A DNA stretch of 14,552 nt from Granulosicoccus sp047634635 (GTDB taxonomy: Bacteria > Pseudomonadota > Gammaproteobacteria > Granulosicoccales > Granulosicoccaceae): assembly GCA_047634635.1 (NCBI GenBank), contig JBLIIE010000130.1, positions 1 to 14,552 on the forward strand. The letters are read 5' to 3'. The position numbers and the translations under genes were made by a program. Every line of letters starts with the position of its first letter. The first letter of the stretch is position 1. This document shows positions 1-7,725 of the stretch, piece after piece. Under the pieces are notes generated by a model. That model ran no database searches. It was given only the letters and a program-made list of their open reading frames with translations, and was not told where the DNA came from.

Positions 1-744
1 CATGCGCACTCTGCACCCCCTACGTGGTGGCGCGACAGCAAATTGGAGACAAACGTTAGGATATACACTTCGAAACCACAAGAACAATGGCTGAGAAGTT
101 CTTGGTATTGGATGTTGACTGAGCGAGTTAGGGAATTGCGCCAAGATCTGAGAGATGGAGCAACTGTTGCGAAGGATTTTCCAATATACGACAAATTTAG
201 AAGCTCTGCAGCAAGTGACTATTTCGCATCGTTAATTCCATTCGGAACATTTGAATAAGCGGCAGAAAGCCAGGATGGTGCGATGATATCTTGGCTTAGC
301 GATTCTAAGGATGGATTCTCGATACCCGATATTGAATATCTGAGAAAAGCGCAGTCTTATCTTGGCTTAATTGCGAAAGTATCCAATCGTGAACCAACTG
401 CTCAAAATGTAGCAAATGCTTATCTTGGAAAAGACGCAGTTCAGCGTGTTCTTAAGGGCCAGATAAAATTAGGCAATGTAGAACGAATACCTGCAATCGT
501 CTGGTTCAGTGATCTACGTAAATCAACGGCTCTCGCTGCGGAGATATCTGCTGAGCAGTATCTTAACGTATTGAATACATACTTTGAGTGTAGCGCGGGA
601 GCTGTACTTGACTATGGGGGAGAAGTACTAAGTTTTATCGGTGACGGTGTACTTGCGGTTTTTCCCATAACCATACACGCAACTATCACGGCTTCTGCTT
701 CAAACGTTAGCTCAGCACAGCCTTCAGCATCCGAATTTACGTGA
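1..744 (+). pseudogene. Class III adenylate/guanylate cyclase, broken and truncated
   Basis: The reading frame is open from the window edge (HAHSAPPTWWRDSK...), so the gene starts upstream. An N-terminal domain of the kind found before soluble class III cyclase domains runs to ...LIPFGTFE, where TAA at 256-258 interrupts it. The same frame resumes at once with AAESQDGAMISWLSDS, which is the expected continuation, so the stop is a nonsense lesion rather than a gene boundary. The catalytic domain begins near 490 and shows both metal-binding aspartates, in WFSDLRKST and FIGDGVLAVF. After AVFP (about 666) similarity fades into a degenerate tail ending at TGA 742-744. The second half of the catalytic domain, with its adenine-selecting and transition-state residues, is absent. 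An intact protein would convert ATP to cAMP (or GTP to cGMP); this copy should be inactive. A separate small protein could start at ATG 283, but it would still lack half the domain. Confidence 0.8.
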
Positions 745-795
745 TATTATTTGAATGATATCACCTACTAATTGAGCACAGCACAATTCGGTAGG
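741..795. repeat. Two adjacent hairpins upstream of the hydrolase operon
   Basis: The first dyad pairs GTGATAT (741-747) with ATATCAC (758-764) across a 10-base loop. The second pairs CCTAC (764-768) with GTAGG (791-795) and AATTG (770-774) with CAATT (784-788), with small internal bulges. There is no T-tract after either, so they are not typical intrinsic terminators. They lie exactly where the cyclase remnant ends and upstream of the M20 gene, so they could be an operator, a weak terminator or a remnant of a mobile-element end. The dyads are seen in the sequence; the role is unknown. Confidence 0.45.
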
Positions 796-801
796 TCTAT
801 T
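772..801 (+). promoter_or_regulatory. Possible sigma70 promoter for the hydrolase operon
   Basis: TTGAGC (772-777) is followed after 18 bases by TCTATT (796-801), a moderate match to -35 and -10 boxes, about 50 bases before the M20 start codon. It overlaps the second hairpin, which would suit an operator. The -10 box is poor, so this is only a candidate. Confidence 0.22.
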
Positions 802-850
802 TACGAACACGTCAACGGCCAATTATCAGCCGAATGAGGAAAGCTCCGCT

Positions 851-2011
851 ATGCCAGTAATTGATCATATTGCCAATTTTACTGATGACCTTATAGCCAT
901 TCGGCGTGACCTTCATGAACATCCGGAATTGGGTATGGAGGAAGTTCGCACTTCAGCCATTGTCGCCAAACTACTTAATAAATGGGGTGTGACTACACAT
1001 ACGGGAATTGGCAAAACTGGTGTAGTGGGAATACTTAAAGGTAAAGGCGCAGGGCGTACTATTGGCTTGCGTGCAGATATGGACGCGCTACCTATTCTGG
1101 AACAGACTAACCTCCCGTTTTCGTCAAAAAATCCGGGGATAATGCATGCTTGTGGCCATGATGCGCACACTACCATGTTGTTAGGTGCTGCACGCTATCT
1201 TGCTGAAACTCAACAGTTCGACGGTACGGCAGTGTTTATTTTTCAACCGGCTGAAGAAGGCCTAGGGGGCGCCCGAGCGATGCTCGCAGACTCCTTGTTC
1301 GATCGTTTTCCCTGCGATGAAATATACGGAATGCACAACACGCCCAACGGCAAACCTGGCAGTGTTGGCGTAAAACCGGGTGATGCCATGGCGGGTGCCG
1401 ATTTTTTTGACATAATCATTAATGCTTCTGGCTCCCATGCGGCTATGCCACACCAATCTATCGACCCTATCGTTATTGGCGCATCTCTGGTTCAGCAACT
1501 ACAAACTATCGTTAGCCGCAATGTCCCACCAACCAGTCCGGTGGTTCTTTCAGTGACACAAATGCACGCTGGTGCCGCCTACAACGTAATACCATCTCAG
1601 TGCACTATATCGGGAACGATGCGCTACTTCGATATTGAACTTGCCAACACAGTTCGGCAACGTATTAAAGACCTCTGCAAAGGGATTGCAATAAGTTATG
1701 GAGTTGACATTGATGTGTCTCTTCGAGAAATATTTGATGTTCTTGTCAACGATGAGCCTCTCTCACATGTCTTGCTCGATGTAGCTGCTGAGGTGGTTGG
1801 GCAAGACAAAATCAGTATTACTCCAGATGTTGTCACAGGGTCAGAAGATTTTGCTGACATGCTTCGCGTGATACCAGGAGCTTATTGCACGGTTGGACAC
1901 GGAGGCACCCTACCGCTACACAATGACGGATTTATTCTTGATGAGAGTATTTTGCCTGTCGGCGCCTCTATTTATGCACGACTGATTGAACGACGCACAT
2001 CGGCGCAATAA
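851..2011 (+). CDS. M20-family amidohydrolase (HipO/N-acyl-amino-acid hydrolase type)
   Basis: This 386-residue cytoplasmic metallopeptidase-like enzyme belongs to the M20D group (hippurate hydrolases, IAA-amino-acid hydrolases, N-acetyl-diaminopimelate deacetylases), which hydrolyse N-acyl amino acids to a free amino acid and an acid. Visible motifs are RRDLHEHPELG (18-28), GLRADMDALP (72-81), HACGHDAHT (99-107), QPAEEG (132-137), MHN (161-163) and the late PLHNDGF (355-361). Probable metal and catalytic residues are Cys101, His103, Glu135/Glu136, His162 and His357. The lid/dimerisation domain includes GSHAAMPH (194-201). Length is normal and nothing is missing. GAGG at 836-839 precedes the ATG at good spacing. 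The stop lies one base before the next ATG, so the two hydrolases should be co-transcribed, which suggests a joint role in freeing N-acylated amino acids. The exact acyl and amino-acid substrate cannot be read from sequence. Confidence 0.93.
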   Translation: MPVIDHIANFTDDLIAIRRDLHEHPELGMEEVRTSAIVAKLLNKWGVTTHTGIGKTGVVGILKGKGAGRTIGLRADMDALPILEQTNLPFSSKNPGIMHACGHDAHTTMLLGAARYLAETQQFDGTAVFIFQPAEEGLGGARAMLADSLFDRFPCDEIYGMHNTPNGKPGSVGVKPGDAMAGADFFDIIINASGSHAAMPHQSIDPIVIGASLVQQLQTIVSRNVPPTSPVVLSVTQMHAGAAYNVIPSQCTISGTMRYFDIELANTVRQRIKDLCKGIAISYGVDIDVSLREIFDVLVNDEPLSHVLLDVAAEVVGQDKISITPDVVTGSEDFADMLRVIPGAYCTVGHGGTLPLHNDGFILDESILPVGASIYARLIERRTSAQ

Positions 2012-2012
2012 A

Positions 2013-3476
2013 ATGACTATCGCTAATCTACTAATACGCAATGTACAGTTAATTGACGGAACAGGCGCGCCGCGCCGATCGGCTGATGTTGCAATATCCG
2101 GCGAGCGAATTAGTGCTATCGGCGCCACTCTCAACATAGAGGCGGTTGAGGAAATTGATGCGCAAGGTCTCGCTCTAGCACCTGGATTCATTGATGCTCA
2201 CACCCATGATGATCGAATTGTCTTAGTTGATCCGGCAATGAGCTGTAAAATCAGCCAAGGCGTTACCACGGTCGTTACCGGAAACTGCGGCATCTCCATT
2301 GCTCCCGTCATAATCACTCAACGACCGCCCGCACCAATTGATCTTATTTGTGATGAACCTGCAGGGTTCTTTTCATCGTTCTCCGACTATTTCGACGCAT
2401 TAGAGGCTTCCCCACCTGCCGTAAACGTCGTTGCGCAAGTCGGTCACAGTTCGCTACGCCTCTGCGCAATGAGCGAACTTGATCGCCCGGCAACTCTTGC
2501 CGAGGTTGATGTGATGCGTGATGCTATGCGACAGGCATTTGAGGACGGTGCAGCCGGTTTCTCTACCGGTCTCGAATATCGTACATCCCAGGCCGCTCCA
2601 ACGGATGAGGTTGCGGCATTGGCAGCTGTGGCAGCGGAGTTCAATGGTTTCCATTCGACTCACATGCGCGATGAAGGCGCAGGTGTTATGGCATCCCTAG
2701 AGGAGACTTTCCACATAGGCCAAAAGGCGCGCATTCCTGTCATCATCTCGCACCACAAATGCGCTGGCGTTTCCAATCATGGCCAATCGCTCAACACACT
2801 GCCGCTTATCGAAAGGGCACGCACAGGACAACCCATCGCGCTTGATTGTTATCCCTATGTCGCTAGCTCTACAGAGCTTGATTCCACTCGTGTTGCTCGC
2901 GCATCGAAAACAGTGGTTGCATGGTCAAAACAACTTCCTGAGCACGCAGGCAAGGATCTAATCGATATTGCAAAAGATTTGGCACTAAGCATAGAAGACA
3001 CGATCAATGCGCTCAGACCAGCAGGTGGAATTTATTTCAACATGCATGAGGACGACGTGCGCCGTATTCTTAGCTTCCCAGCCACCATGATCGGTTCAGA
3101 TGGTTTGCCGCATGATGAATTCCCGCATCCGAGACTGTGGGGTACCTTCCCTCGGGTCCTGGGCCACTACGCGCGCGACGTTGGTTTGTTTTCCTTGGAA
3201 GAAGCAGTTCGAAAAATGACGTCACTCACAGCGTCGGCATTTGGCATAAAAGACCGTGGCGTGATAGCCGAAGGAAATTTCGCCGACTTGGTGCTGTTCG
3301 ATCCGAATACCGTTATTGACTCTGCGACATTTCAAAACCCAACAGCACCTGCCGCTGGAATTGCGCAGGTGTTTGTCAACGGCGAGCGTGTTTGGCTGAA
3401 TGGTATGGCAACCGGCGTACGCCCCGGACTAGGCCTACGGCGCCAATCCCTTAAGCCCTTACGATTCCAGGCTTAG
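2013..3476 (+). CDS. N-acyl-D-amino-acid deacylase (D-aminoacylase)
   Basis: This 487-residue member of the amidohydrolase superfamily hydrolyses N-acyl-D-amino acids to D-amino acids in the cytoplasm. The start is ATG 2013, one base after the M20 stop; a longer frame opens at TTG 1986 inside the M20 gene but adds no conserved residues. No clear Shine-Dalgarno is visible, so translational coupling is likely. Known D-aminoacylase ligands (His67, His69, Cys96, His220, His250, Asp366 in the Alcaligenes enzyme) correspond to His63 and His65 in DAHTHDD, Cys92 in GNCGIS, His217 in THMRDEG, His247 in ISHHK and Asp363 in GSDG. The spacing is almost identical and the length is close to that enzyme's 484 residues. 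The C-terminal small beta domain (GNFADLVLFDP, 421-431) is present. Specificity (D-Glu, D-Asp or neutral) is unresolved. Confidence 0.92.
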   Translation: MTIANLLIRNVQLIDGTGAPRRSADVAISGERISAIGATLNIEAVEEIDAQGLALAPGFIDAHTHDDRIVLVDPAMSCKISQGVTTVVTGNCGISIAPVIITQRPPAPIDLICDEPAGFFSSFSDYFDALEASPPAVNVVAQVGHSSLRLCAMSELDRPATLAEVDVMRDAMRQAFEDGAAGFSTGLEYRTSQAAPTDEVAALAAVAAEFNGFHSTHMRDEGAGVMASLEETFHIGQKARIPVIISHHKCAGVSNHGQSLNTLPLIERARTGQPIALDCYPYVASSTELDSTRVARASKTVVAWSKQLPEHAGKDLIDIAKDLALSIEDTINALRPAGGIYFNMHEDDVRRILSFPATMIGSDGLPHDEFPHPRLWGTFPRVLGHYARDVGLFSLEEAVRKMTSLTASAFGIKDRGVIAEGNFADLVLFDPNTVIDSATFQNPTAPAAGIAQVFVNGERVWLNGMATGVRPGLGLRRQSLKPLRFQA

Positions 3477-3640
3477 TTATCGTACAGACCACCACTTGAT
3501 ACTTGTAAGCCAGCTCAACTGATGCACACTCATAGCATGTATTAATTTCCGTCTTATTCTCTTTCACGCACTCAGCGAACATTGTCGACGAGCACGATTA
3601 AGAAGTAAAGTTACTGAGAATCATAAGGAATGGAAAATCT

Positions 3641-4378
3641 ATGGTGGACTACTTTGTAGCAAAAAGTCTCTTAAACAGGGTAATGGATAGCGCAAAGCGA
3701 CAAGGTTTAGGGTTTAGGGTTTAGCGACCATGACATCACTTAATAATGTCGGTTTTGACCCAGAAGTTGATCAGCTAGCGGATGACTAAATAAATATTTT
3801 GCTACTTTTTCCGTGTTTATAACGAAATAGAAAAGCAACTAGGTCACCCACATTTTGGTTTCGAGCTAGCCAGTCATGATTCTGGAAAATACTCCATTGC
3901 TGGTTATATTGTATTAAAGAGCGCGACGGTCAGAGATGCAGCCCATAATGCTATTCGTTATTACCAGCTCATTTCTAATTGCAGTGAGCAGTCATTAATC
4001 GAAAATGAGGAAGAAGCTCAATTTATTACACGATACTTCGATATGGGTTGTAATATTCCCAATGCGATGATTGACGGTGGGTTAGTGAGTGGCTATTTAA
4101 TGCTCAAAAACACATTTCAAAACAGCAGTAAAACCCAGTCGAAAAGTGTACATATTTCAATATGAAAAACCATATGATATTAGCGTTCATACAGCCCTGT
4201 TTGAATGCCCATTAGTTTTTAACTGTGAACATAACGCGTTACTGTTTTCTGTCAATTTATTAGCAGAAAATATGCCCAGTTCTGACTTAAACCTCCAACA
4301 ACACCTATTACAGCATACTGGTAGCTTATTTACCAAGTTGCCAATCAGCCCTGATTTTTGGCCCAGTTTCAACAGTAG
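3641..4378 (+). pseudogene. AraC-family transcriptional regulator, multiply frameshifted, DNA-binding domain lost
   Basis: ATG 3641 follows AAGGAA (3625-3630) at good spacing and begins MVDYFVAKSLLNRVMDSAKRQGL, a typical start of AraC regulators with an AraC-type arabinose-binding-like sensing domain. The protein can be followed through four frame segments. The first ends at TAG 3722 just after three GGTTTAG units. The second (GLATMTSLNNVGFDPEVDQLADD) ends at TAA 3787. The third (YFFRVYNEIEKQLGHPHFGFELA... to QSKSVH) ends near 4153. The fourth (FQYEKPYDISVHTALFECPLVF... to LFTKLP) runs to about 4350. Removing two repeat units restores the first junction. One extra base near 4154 explains the last. 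The two-helix AraC DNA-binding domain, about 100 residues, is missing. The remnant stops at an IS-like end. It may once have controlled the upstream hydrolases or a lost neighbour. Confidence 0.85.
3704..3724 (+). repeat. Three tandem GGTTTAG units in the AraC pseudogene
   Basis: Three perfect 7-bp units occupy 3704-3710, 3711-3717 and 3718-3724. With one unit the reading frame joins KRQ to GLATMTSL without a break; three units add 14 bases and put TAG in frame. This fits slipped-strand expansion. Four units would also restore the frame length. Confidence 0.9.
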
Positions 4379-4617
4379 TGGACCCCAAAAACTGGACAGC
4401 TATTAGAGCGCTTTCCGTAGTTAAGCACCCATCCTGACTGTCGATTGATTGTATACCGCATGATGAATATGTAAAGCAATGTCGGTGACTTCAAGTAGAA
4501 CGAAGGTGGCTGCATGTATTGAAGGTGAAAAGACCAGATCAATCCCAGTAACAAACTCATATCCAGCAGAATTGACAAAACCAGAACCCGATGACGTGTT
4601 GTGATCGTTTTGTTCAT
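4369..4617 (-). CDS. Small two-helix membrane ORF, probably 3'-truncated
   Basis: This 82-residue frame is not recognised. It starts at ATG 4615-4617, 38 bases after the stop of the four-helix gene, in the same direction, so it could be the last gene of that operon. Residues 10-29 (RVLVLSILLDMSLLLGLIWS) and about 41-54 are hydrophobic. The last dozen residues (SNSCPVFGVHYC) are encoded by the IS3-like end and the flanking AraC remnant, so the native C-terminus is lost. A better GGAAAG element lies about 17 bases upstream, which is too far to be a strong ribosome site. It may be a gene fragment rather than a working gene. Confidence 0.35.
   Translation of the reverse strand: MNKTITTRHRVLVLSILLDMSLLLGLIWSFHLQYMQPPSFYLKSPTLLYIFIMRYTINRQSGWVLNYGKRSNSCPVFGVHYC
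4379..4399. mobile_element. Possible solo terminal inverted repeat of an IS3-family element
   Basis: The stretch TGGACCCCAAAAACTGGACA resembles ends of IS3-family (IS150-like) insertion sequences, which often read TGTCCAGTTTTTGGGGTCCA on the other strand. It sits precisely between the end of AraC similarity and the 3' end of a leftward membrane ORF. No transposase remnant or partner repeat is visible. It may be the scar of an insertion followed by an adjacent deletion. The family assignment comes from memory of typical ends. Confidence 0.4.
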
Positions 4618-4655
4618 GACGACATCAGCATCTTTCCGGTAAAGCAGTAGTTGAG

Positions 4656-5105
4656 CTATTTTTCTGACACAGTATCTTTATTGTTATGCAGGTCACAGGC
4701 TCGCTTGTAGGGTCCCATTAAAAATAAAACCAGGATGACCACCAGCATTGCCAACGATGCATAACACAATGGTACTGAGCCGTTGGAAACGCCCCGAATA
4801 CCACCACCAGAGGTTGGGCAAACACCGCCGCCTGACGTTATTTCAGCAATTGAGCCGAGCAATGCGATCACAAACGCTGTACCCCATCCGGCGCAGAAAA
4901 AGTAATGCTTACAGCCATTGTGCCGAATCATGACCGAGGTAATCATTAGCCCATACGCTACTAGTACAACATAGCAAATAGGGATTATCCCAACCTGTGG
5001 GCAGCTGCTCCCACTAAAATTGGCAATGCTGACTTTAAGTGCACCTATAAAACCTGCAGCCAGTAATACCAACAAGGCGGTATCTATGATATTGAATGTC
5101 TTCAT
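4656..5105 (-). CDS. Four-helix membrane protein with two paired-cysteine motifs
   Basis: This is a 149-residue hypothetical inner-membrane protein. ATG 5103-5105 was chosen because AGGAC precedes it by about nine bases; a longer frame opens at 5162 but would overlap the upstream gene. Hydrophobic segments lie at about 7-27, 41-61, 70-88 and 112-131. Two similar motifs, CPQVGIIPICY (35-45) and CP...SVPLCY (96-115), sit at the outer entrance of helices 2 and 4, suggesting an internal duplication and two non-cytoplasmic cysteine pairs (Cys35/Cys44 and Cys96/Cys114). Three more cysteines are at 65, 71 and 137. The pattern would suit structural disulphides or a thiol-redox role, but it is not a CXXC site and no enzyme family is recognised. 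It follows the FG-GAP gene by 25 bases, so co-expression is likely. Confidence 0.75.
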   Translation of the reverse strand: MKTFNIIDTALLVLLAAGFIGALKVSIANFSGSSCPQVGIIPICYVVLVAYGLMITSVMIRHNGCKHYFFCAGWGTAFVIALLGSIAEITSGGGVCPTSGGGIRGVSNGSVPLCYASLAMLVVILVLFLMGPYKRACDLHNNKDTVSEK

Positions 5106-5130
5106 TGTTTCTGTCCTGTGTACCGTTGGT

Positions 5131-6756
5131 TTATATCTCGAGCAGTTCGTTACGGAATTCACCGCTAAGTTCCTGCATGGGACTGTTTAGTCTGTCAACA
5201 CTCACGTTTGTGGCCTTGTTATCGCCAAGACCGAAGATGAGAATGTGCGATTGATCAGAGACCAAGCCCTCACCAACGACAAAGGTTTGGATCAAGGTTG
5301 TCCCATCATCAAGAGTGACGCTCACCTCAGTGCCTACAGAGTCAACCGTATTGGGTAATTTAATTTTAAGAAAACCCTGGTCCCCACCTTTACTGAGAAA
5401 CACTTTTTGTTTTCCTAGCAAATTGACATGCACCAGGTCCGGGTATCCATCCTGGTTAAAATCTGCTGTCAATGGCGTTATGCCAAATGCACGATTTTGC
5501 ACGCCAGATTTGTCTCCAGCCTCCATAAATATCCCGTCTTCAGATTGCAGCAAGAAGCGCCCATCCAATCGCCACATCGGTACCTTGTGTAACGGCCACC
5601 CTTCATAATTTTCTGAGACCACCAGATCATCACGCCCGTCAAGATTGAAATCCTCAAACACAGCCCCCCAGGAGAATTCGAAATCAGCCAGTTGTAAGTC
5701 AACCGCGCTGTCAGTGAAAGCAAAGTCTCCCTGATTATCGAACATCAACCACTCCTGGTGTAAAACCTGGTCTTCACGCAGGTCACCGCGCACCAGTGAA
5801 GAGGGTACCGTTGAACCCACATTCGAAAAGAAGAAATCAGGCAACCCGTTGTTCTTCAAATCGGTAACAGCTATGCCCATGGGATAAGCAAAATAATCGC
5901 TGGTAGGATTGGACATGTTTTCAAACTTTAGGTCTCCCTTGTTTTTCCAGGTTCTAACCTGGCCGGTATCATGGGCAACCACTAAGTCTTCCAACTTATC
6001 GTTGTCCACATCAATAAAAATGGCCTGGAATGTATTGTGCTGATAGAACATACCAGCCTCTTCAGTGATGTTTTTAAAGGTGTCATCACCAGTGTTAAGG
6101 TACAACGCACTAACGCCGCCATAGGTCATATTGAATATGGTTTCACCCTGAACGTACTTCCGGGCAATATAGCCAGAGACATACATGTCGTACATACCAT
6201 CACGGTTGATATCACCAACGGCGACCGACAGAGGCACTGTTTCCTTATCCAGATTTAGGTCCAGTTTTTTACCCGTGAACTTTCCATTGTTATTTTGGTA
6301 ATAATAAACACCGGACTGGCGTGTAACGAGCATGTCGGTGTCGGAATCCCCATCAAAATCGAGCGATACGGCACTAAATGTCTTGTCAGGGGTATCCTTA
6401 CGCCATTCGGTCTGTGCGGTAATATCCTCAAATCGTCCGCCCTTAACCAAATCCGGTGCGAAGCGAAAAAATACATCCTGCTGGTCGATTCCACCACCAA
6501 AAAAAAGCTCCTCCACGCCATCGTTGTCGATGTCTATTACGGCACTCGCAGCAAAAGGTAAAGTCAACAGCTTGTCGTAACTGGGCACAAAATCAATAAG
6601 CTGTTCATCAAATTCAGGAATAACCATTCCTTGTAAATTCACTGGGTATGGGTTGGCTCGATCTTGAGCGGCCAACCAGGTCAAGCTGATCAACAGACCT
6701 GCCACTAGCAGGACAATGAACATAACGATAGATCGCAATAACAGTCGGATACTCAT
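5131..6756 (-). CDS. Membrane-anchored FG-GAP/VCBS beta-propeller protein with C-terminal ASPIC/UnbV domain
   Basis: This 541-residue protein has a basic N-terminus and a hydrophobic segment (about 9-29), an uncleaved anchor or signal that places the rest in the periplasm. Seven calcium-binding-type loops appear at regular spacing: DIDNDG (75-80), DFDGD (133-137), DINRDG (182-187), DVDND (249-253), DLKNNG (299-304), DFNLDG (369-374) and DFNQDG (432-437). That number fits a seven-bladed FG-GAP propeller. The fifth loop has lost its acidic residues. Residues about 470-530 match the ASPIC/UnbV domain, with VGTEVSVTLDDGT and IFGLGD (507-512), as in CRTAC1-like proteins. Such proteins often bind partners or surfaces; no catalytic role is known to me. 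GAGGGA lies about 11 bases before the ATG. It is the middle gene of a leftward operon that diverges from an ECF sigma factor. Confidence 0.88.
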   Translation of the reverse strand: MSIRLLLRSIVMFIVLLVAGLLISLTWLAAQDRANPYPVNLQGMVIPEFDEQLIDFVPSYDKLLTLPFAASAVIDIDNDGVEELFFGGGIDQQDVFFRFAPDLVKGGRFEDITAQTEWRKDTPDKTFSAVSLDFDGDSDTDMLVTRQSGVYYYQNNNGKFTGKKLDLNLDKETVPLSVAVGDINRDGMYDMYVSGYIARKYVQGETIFNMTYGGVSALYLNTGDDTFKNITEEAGMFYQHNTFQAIFIDVDNDKLEDLVVAHDTGQVRTWKNKGDLKFENMSNPTSDYFAYPMGIAVTDLKNNGLPDFFFSNVGSTVPSSLVRGDLREDQVLHQEWLMFDNQGDFAFTDSAVDLQLADFEFSWGAVFEDFNLDGRDDLVVSENYEGWPLHKVPMWRLDGRFLLQSEDGIFMEAGDKSGVQNRAFGITPLTADFNQDGYPDLVHVNLLGKQKVFLSKGGDQGFLKIKLPNTVDSVGTEVSVTLDDGTTLIQTFVVGEGLVSDQSHILIFGLGDNKATNVSVDRLNSPMQELSGEFRNELLEI

Positions 6757-6793
6757 AATTTTAGTTTTTCCCTCAGAAGTGTTGATGATCTAA

Positions 6794-7456
6794 TCATTGA
6801 TTTTCACGCTCTTTTCTCTGTGCCGCAAAAGAGAAGCAAAAAGACAACGCAAAGAAAATAAAGAAAGCCACGTTCAGTGCGATGGGCATGGTGTGTTTAC
6901 CCATTACAGGTACAACCACAAACAAGATAAAGTTAGCGATAATTAATACGATCGGATTGAACACTGCCATCCAACGCGGGTAATGTGAACGGCCACTGAG
7001 GGCCAGCCAGATTATAATTCCTGACAAAATCAAGGTGGTAAATCGAATGATTTGAAGTAGAGTTTCATAACGCAGATCATATAACTCGATCAGCTGAATT
7101 ACTTCAGCAGATTCAGGTAACTGCACCAGAGCTGACACACTGGCGCGGGAACCGATCCACACAACCCCAACCATAAACCCAAACGACCCGACTAGAAATG
7201 CTATAAATGCCCATCGACTGTTTGCTGGGCGAAGCATCTGATAGATGTGATAGCAACCTATTGGGTACAGTGCAGCACCAAAAACACCAAAAAAATGCCC
7301 AACGGTTGAGCGGTTAGTGGAAATTCCGCTCATAAAATCATAACCACCTGACGTGAAACGCGCTAATGCATCGTAATGCAATAAATATTCGCCTATACCG
7401 ACCAGCACAGCCGCCATAATTCCTGCAATGGCTGTCCCTACAATATGATTCTGCAC
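6794..7456 (-). CDS. Six-helix hypothetical membrane protein
   Basis: This 220-residue integral membrane protein has hydrophobic segments at about 7-26, 52-73, 82-106, 133-153, 162-184 and 190-211 and a charged tail (QRKERENQ). It starts at GTG 7454-7456 with GGAG about eight bases upstream. The GHFFGVFGAALYPIGCYHIYQMLRPA stretch (53-78; a glycine-rich helix followed by a His-Ile-Tyr loop) recalls an uncharacterised bacterial family, possibly DUF6796, but this is from memory and unconfirmed. The polar loops are short, and I see no enzyme motif. It is the first gene of the leftward operon, with 37 bases to the FG-GAP gene, and begins 269 bases from the divergent sigma factor. Confidence 0.78.
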   Translation of the reverse strand: MQNHIVGTAIAGIMAAVLVGIGEYLLHYDALARFTSGGYDFMSGISTNRSTVGHFFGVFGAALYPIGCYHIYQMLRPANSRWAFIAFLVGSFGFMVGVVWIGSRASVSALVQLPESAEVIQLIELYDLRYETLLQIIRFTTLILSGIIIWLALSGRSHYPRWMAVFNPIVLIIANFILFVVVPVMGKHTMPIALNVAFFIFFALSFCFSFAAQRKERENQ

Positions 7457-7725
7457 AGATGTTCTCCAATTGAATTTAGTGCTGATAGCCCATCAGACTG
7501 TATAATGTCAGGAGTACGCTTAAGTCTAGACACGCACTTTGATAGGTGCAGCAATATTCACTAGATGCCCACCAACGGCAATTGGTTACGCTAACACTGA
7601 AATTAATTCACCCATATTTCAATGATCAATCAAGCCTGTCTAAAAGATACTGGCAGAAAACAGGACAAAAACTGATTCGTGAACGCTGCTCCGAGTCAGA
7701 ATGCCCCTACAACTGATGCGTAACA
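7457..7725. promoter_or_regulatory. Divergent promoter region between envelope operon and ECF sigma factor
   Basis: This 269-bp gap separates two divergent units and must hold at least two promoters. Visible elements are a perfect TATAAT on the plus strand (7501-7506) without a convincing -35 box, and a dyad CTGAT/ATCAG (7482-7486 and 7492-7496) close to the leftward start. TGAAC (7680-7684) matches an ECF-type -35 box, but nothing at the right spacing matches a -10 box. Autoregulation by the sigma factor is usual for such loci but is not shown here. Confidence 0.4.

Noticed and set aside
1986..2012. N-terminal extension of the D-aminoacylase from TTG 1986
   Set aside because: It overlaps the M20 coding end and adds residues not expected in the family; ATG 2013 fits better.
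3704..3724. Resemblance of the GGTTTAG repeat to plant-type telomere repeats
   Set aside because: Only three units, inside a bacterial gene remnant whose frame explains them; chance similarity.
5106..5162. 19-residue N-terminal extension of the four-helix protein
   Set aside because: It overlaps the FG-GAP gene, while the internal ATG has a good ribosome site and begins directly at the first helix.
7501..7506. Perfect TATAAT box as the sigma-gene promoter
   Set aside because: No fitting -35 box or extended -10 motif, and it lies about 220 bases from the start codon.
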